Below are positions 34,718-36,616 of a stretch of 36,616 nucleotides of DNA, piece by piece (within the stretch, counting starts at the first letter, position 1; each line of letters begins with the position of its first letter). Below the pieces are notes generated by a model that searched no databases, was not told the DNA's origin, and saw only the letters and a list, made by a program, of their open reading frames with translations. Both the position numbers and the translations under genes were made by a program. The stretch comes from Bacteroidales bacterium (GTDB lineage: Bacteria; Bacteroidota; Bacteroidia; Bacteroidales; P3): assembly GCA_017561155.1 (NCBI GenBank), contig JAFZDP010000004.1, positions 1 through 36,616 of the forward strand. The letters are read 5' to 3'.

Positions 34718-35260
34718 TTAATCATTATCTTCAAATTTCATACTTTTCTTTATATTCTGCTTTGCCCTAAATATCAGCTGTTCTACAGCCGACACAGAAC
34801 TCAATTCTAATATATCTGCAATCTCTTTCTGAGGAATATTTTCATAAAAGAACAGCGTAAACACTTTTGCTTGTCGCTCAGGCAAAGCTTTTATAGCATT
34901 GTGCAATTCGTCTATTTGCTTACTCTTTATATCTTCGTCCTCAGTTTTGTCGGGACATTGTATTTCTCTATAATCTAATCTAGAAAAAATATCTCTTACT
35001 TTTTTCGATCGCAACAACTTGTACGACTTATTGATAGCTATCCGATGCAACCATGTAGAAAGCGAAGCTTCTTCTCTAAAGCGGCTTATCGAATCAAACA
35101 AATCAATAAATACCTCTTGAACCAGATCTTCTGCATCTTCCGAATTATGCACCATACCATAGCACAAATGTTTTAATCTGCTATAATATTGTTCATAAAC
35201 AATTTTAAATGCTTCTGAATCTTTTTGCTTTAGTGCGTTTACTAATTCTTTTTCGTTCAT
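34718..35260 (-). CDS. ECF-type RNA polymerase sigma factor
   Basis: A 180-residue sigma-70 family member. Region 2 spans 22-90 (YEQYYSRLKHLCYGMVHNSE, DAEDLVQEVFIDLFDSI, STWLHRIAINKSYKLLRS) and region 4 about 120-175 (ALPERQAKVFTLFFYENIPQ, EIADILELSSVSAVEQLIFR). There is no region 1 or 3. It would direct RNA polymerase to a stress regulon, restrained by the neighbouring membrane protein. A good Bacteroidota housekeeping-type promoter lies upstream, so basal expression does not need the factor itself. Confidence 0.93.
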   Translation of the reverse strand: MNEKELVNALKQKDSEAFKIVYEQYYSRLKHLCYGMVHNSEDAEDLVQEVFIDLFDSISRFREEASLSTWLHRIAINKSYKLLRSKKVRDIFSRLDYREIQCPDKTEDEDIKSKQIDELHNAIKALPERQAKVFTLFFYENIPQKEIADILELSSVSAVEQLIFRAKQNIKKSMKFEDND

Positions 35261-35346
35261 CAGATAGTTTTAAATGCCTCTATAATTTCTACTATTAATT
35301 TGTAAAACAATGCGAAAGAACTTTATCATGCTTTAAAATTCTTTCG

Positions 35347-35376
35347 CAAAGATACAATTTATTTTCAAGAGTCAAA
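35347..35376 (-). promoter_or_regulatory. Promoter of the sigma/anti-sigma/sensor operon
   Basis: On the minus strand TTTG (35373-35376), 18 bases, TATCTTTG (35347-35354): both Bacteroidota boxes at near-ideal spacing, 86 bases upstream of the sigma ATG and just past the stop of the HKC-repeat gene. Confidence 0.75.
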
Positions 35377-35384
35377 CAACTATC

Positions 35385-35843
35385 TTATTTTTTGTCGTGG
35401 CTACATTTGTGGTCTTTACCATTTTTGTCACATTTGTGGTCTTTTGCTTTACCATCTTTACTACATTTGTGATCTTTACCATTTTTGTCACATTTGTGGT
35501 CGTGGCCTTTTGCATCTTTACTGCATTTGTGATCTTTACCGTTTTTGTCACATTTGTGGTCGGCACCTTTTGCATCTTTACTGCATTTGTGGTCTTTGCC
35601 GTTTTTGTCACATTTGTGGTCGGCACCTTTTGCATCTTTACTGCATTTGTGGTCTTGACCTTTATTTTTGTCACATTTATGATCCTGAGCTTTAGCATCT
35701 TTACTGCATTTGTGGTCTTTGCCGGCTTTATCACATTTGTGAGTTTTTTCGGTTTGTGCTTCTTTTTGAGGGGCAACTTGTTGTGCTACTGCCATGCCGA
35801 AAGATAAGCAGATAGCGGTTGCCAATACGATTAATTTTTTCAT
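35385..35843 (-). CDS. Secreted Cys/His-rich HKC-repeat protein, probable metal binder
   Basis: A 152-residue protein with a signal peptide (MKKLIVLATAICLSFGMAVA|QQ). From residue 34 to the end it is made of twelve HKC motifs, at H35, 44, 55, 65, 76, 85, 96, 105, 116, 125, 136 and 145, eleven preceded by Asp. They alternate as DHKCDKNGK (9 residues) and DHKCSKDAKGA (11), a 20-residue unit. This gives 12 Cys and 12 His with almost no hydrophobic residues, so the chain is probably disordered and folds around metal. Lys and Asp fill the rest. It lies just upstream of the ECF sigma operon, on the same strand. Binding of copper, zinc, nickel or cobalt is possible; which one cannot be told. Confidence 0.82.
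   Translation of the reverse strand: MKKLIVLATAICLSFGMAVAQQVAPQKEAQTEKTHKCDKAGKDHKCSKDAKAQDHKCDKNKGQDHKCSKDAKGADHKCDKNGKDHKCSKDAKGADHKCDKNGKDHKCSKDAKGHDHKCDKNGKDHKCSKDGKAKDHKCDKNGKDHKCSHDKK
35388..35744 (-). repeat. About 60-bp tandem DNA repeat inside the HKC gene
   Basis: The 20-codon unit is repeated about six times; the middle units (around 35490-35640) are almost identical in DNA as well as protein, which points to recent copy-number change by slippage or recombination. Units at the ends have diverged more. Confidence 0.85.
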
Positions 35844-36020
35844 TTCTATCTTTTCAATTTTAATGTTACTTATACCCTTTAGTACACTTTTTATCCAAAC
35901 CTTATGCTATCGAGTTCCTTTTTTTATACCATAATGCAGTTTTTTTTGCCAAGTTTACACTCATAACCGATAATGAATCAGTCGGGTATATCATTTAATA
36001 TAACATATCGATTTAGCTAA

Positions 36021-36113
36021 TTAATAATTTACATATTGCATAAAAACGTCTGCTGTCGATGATAATGCCATTCCTTCAAGATCGAAAAACTTGGAAACAA
36101 CACCTTTTCTAAA
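36021..36113 (-). pseudogene. Possible gene remnant next to a MITE-like element
   Basis: On the minus strand a 30-codon frame ends TAA at 36021-36023 and reads like protein (KFFDLEGMALSSTADVFMQY). It runs directly into the terminal repeat of the element at 36113 and no start is seen before it. It may be the 3' end of a gene cut by the element. The family is not recognised and chance cannot be excluded. Confidence 0.25.
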
Positions 36114-36374
36114 GGCAACTTCTAAAAAGTGATTTGCGAATTTTTCTAGAGACGTACCGAGGTGCGTCTTTGCAATACATAGCGGGCTATACGACCCCTA
36201 AAGAAATAGAACGATTTCGGTAAAAAAACACAACGTTGCGATTAAGCGAGTAAAGAGCAATGCCTAAGCATTAGCTATTTCGAGCGATAGCAACATCGAC
36301 AAAGTCAAAGCACGCAAAAGTTTCAAAGAACACTCTTTTGTTTATCCGAAACGTGGAATTTTTAGAAGTTGCCT
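36113..36374. mobile_element. MITE-like element, 262 bp (copy C)
   Basis: Ends are AGGCAACTTCTAAAAA (36113-36128) and TTTTTAGAAGTTGCCT (36359-36374), a perfect 16-base inverted repeat. An internal hairpin AGACGTACC-GA-GGTGCGTCT lies at 36150-36169 and matches that of the element at 16557-16753, which lies in the other orientation. Near the right end CACGCAAAAG and CGTGGAATTTTTAGAAGTT are also shared. It carries about 65 more bases than copy A in the middle. No protein is encoded. No clear target-site duplication is seen. Confidence 0.8.
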
Positions 36375-36459
36375 ATACTCTCATTCCGTAAATCCGTAGG
36401 TCCATAATTCCGGCGTAGCCACCCATCTTAATCACTAAAGACAACTTCCTTAAAATAAC

Positions 36460-36492
36460 ACCCTACCGTCAATCTCTTGGCAGTAGGGTTTT
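36460..36492 (+). terminator. Possible terminator near the right edge
   Basis: ACCCTAC at 36460-36466 pairs with GTAGGGT at 36483-36489, followed by TTT. The loop is 16 bases. No gene is seen beside it; it may belong to a degraded gene. The rest of 35844-36020 and 36375-36616 holds no gene I can support. Confidence 0.35.
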
Positions 36493-36616
36493 GCGAGCGT
36501 GACGATATACCATCAATTTCTGGGTGGTATATTGGGGCAAAATTTCCTCCCGATGCCGAGATAACAACGTCCCGATGTAGCACAAAAATCCACGCGAGGA
36601 AAATCTCACGACGTCG

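Noticed and set aside
35397-35807. Plus-strand hydrophobic frame opposite the HKC gene, and a second minus frame at 35372-35776
   Set aside because: Both are readings of the same 60-bp tandem repeat in other frames; the 35385-35843 frame has a signal peptide and a sensible Cys/His pattern.

Overview
The window looks like a chromosome segment of a low-GC member of the Bacteroidota, most likely Bacteroidales. It carries the gliding/T9SS-associated lipoprotein genes gldH and gldD, the gldE CBS protein, a RicT (PSP1) - DNA polymerase III delta' pair, Bacteroidota-type signal peptides ending in ..A/G|Q, and repeated TAnnTTTG promoter cores (for example TATCTTTG and TAACTTTG). No rRNA, CRISPR array, complete insertion sequence or phage module was seen.

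Layout. (1) 1-132 is the end of a Gly/Asp/Asn-rich protein followed by a hairpin. (2) 223-10131, plus strand, is a compact phospho-signalling island of seven genes: an FHA-FHA-TM-trypsin protein, a zinc-ribbon FHA protein, a PP2C phosphatase with an exported C-terminal half, a Ser/Thr kinase with FHA and a two-helix membrane tail, a small FHA protein with the same tail, a secreted YbjN-like protein, and a 1262-residue Ser/Thr kinase whose exported part is built from about 22 YD-like repeats. A terminator lies at 10339-10370. (3) 10618-22259, minus strand, is mostly housekeeping: a small secreted protein, TerC/Alx, a TPR protein, an M20 amidohydrolase with aroB, a class A PBP, gldH, ricT and holB. 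(4) 22946-24769, plus strand: exonuclease III and an OmpA-like lipoprotein. (5) 24873-30545, minus strand: lysC, gldD, gldE, tRNA-Ala(GGC) and a secreted beta-propeller-like protein. (6) 30776-33139, plus strand: kdsA, a DnaQ-like exonuclease and an FAH-family protein. (7) 33157-35843, minus strand: an AlkD-like protein, then a metal-stress-like cluster of ECF sigma factor, single-TM putative anti-sigma and CnrX/Spy-like periplasmic protein, beside a secreted protein made of twelve HKC motifs. (8) 35844-36616 has no intact gene; it holds a 262-bp MITE-like element and a possible gene remnant.

How the genes may work together. In the island, writers (two kinases), an eraser (PP2C) and readers (FHA domains) are encoded side by side. 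Three proteins put a signalling domain in the cytoplasm and a different domain outside across one membrane helix. This suggests a phospho-relay linking an envelope signal to an envelope-located serine protease; that is an inference. The sigma/anti-sigma/sensor trio resembles CnrHYX of metal-resistant bacteria in gene types and sizes, and the neighbouring HKC-repeat protein would make sense as its metal-binding output.

A family of short terminal-inverted-repeat elements occurs at 10384-10441 (shrunken), 16557-16753 and 36113-36374. Two short tandem-repeat clusters (22619-22681 and 28595-28660) sit in long intergenic gaps.
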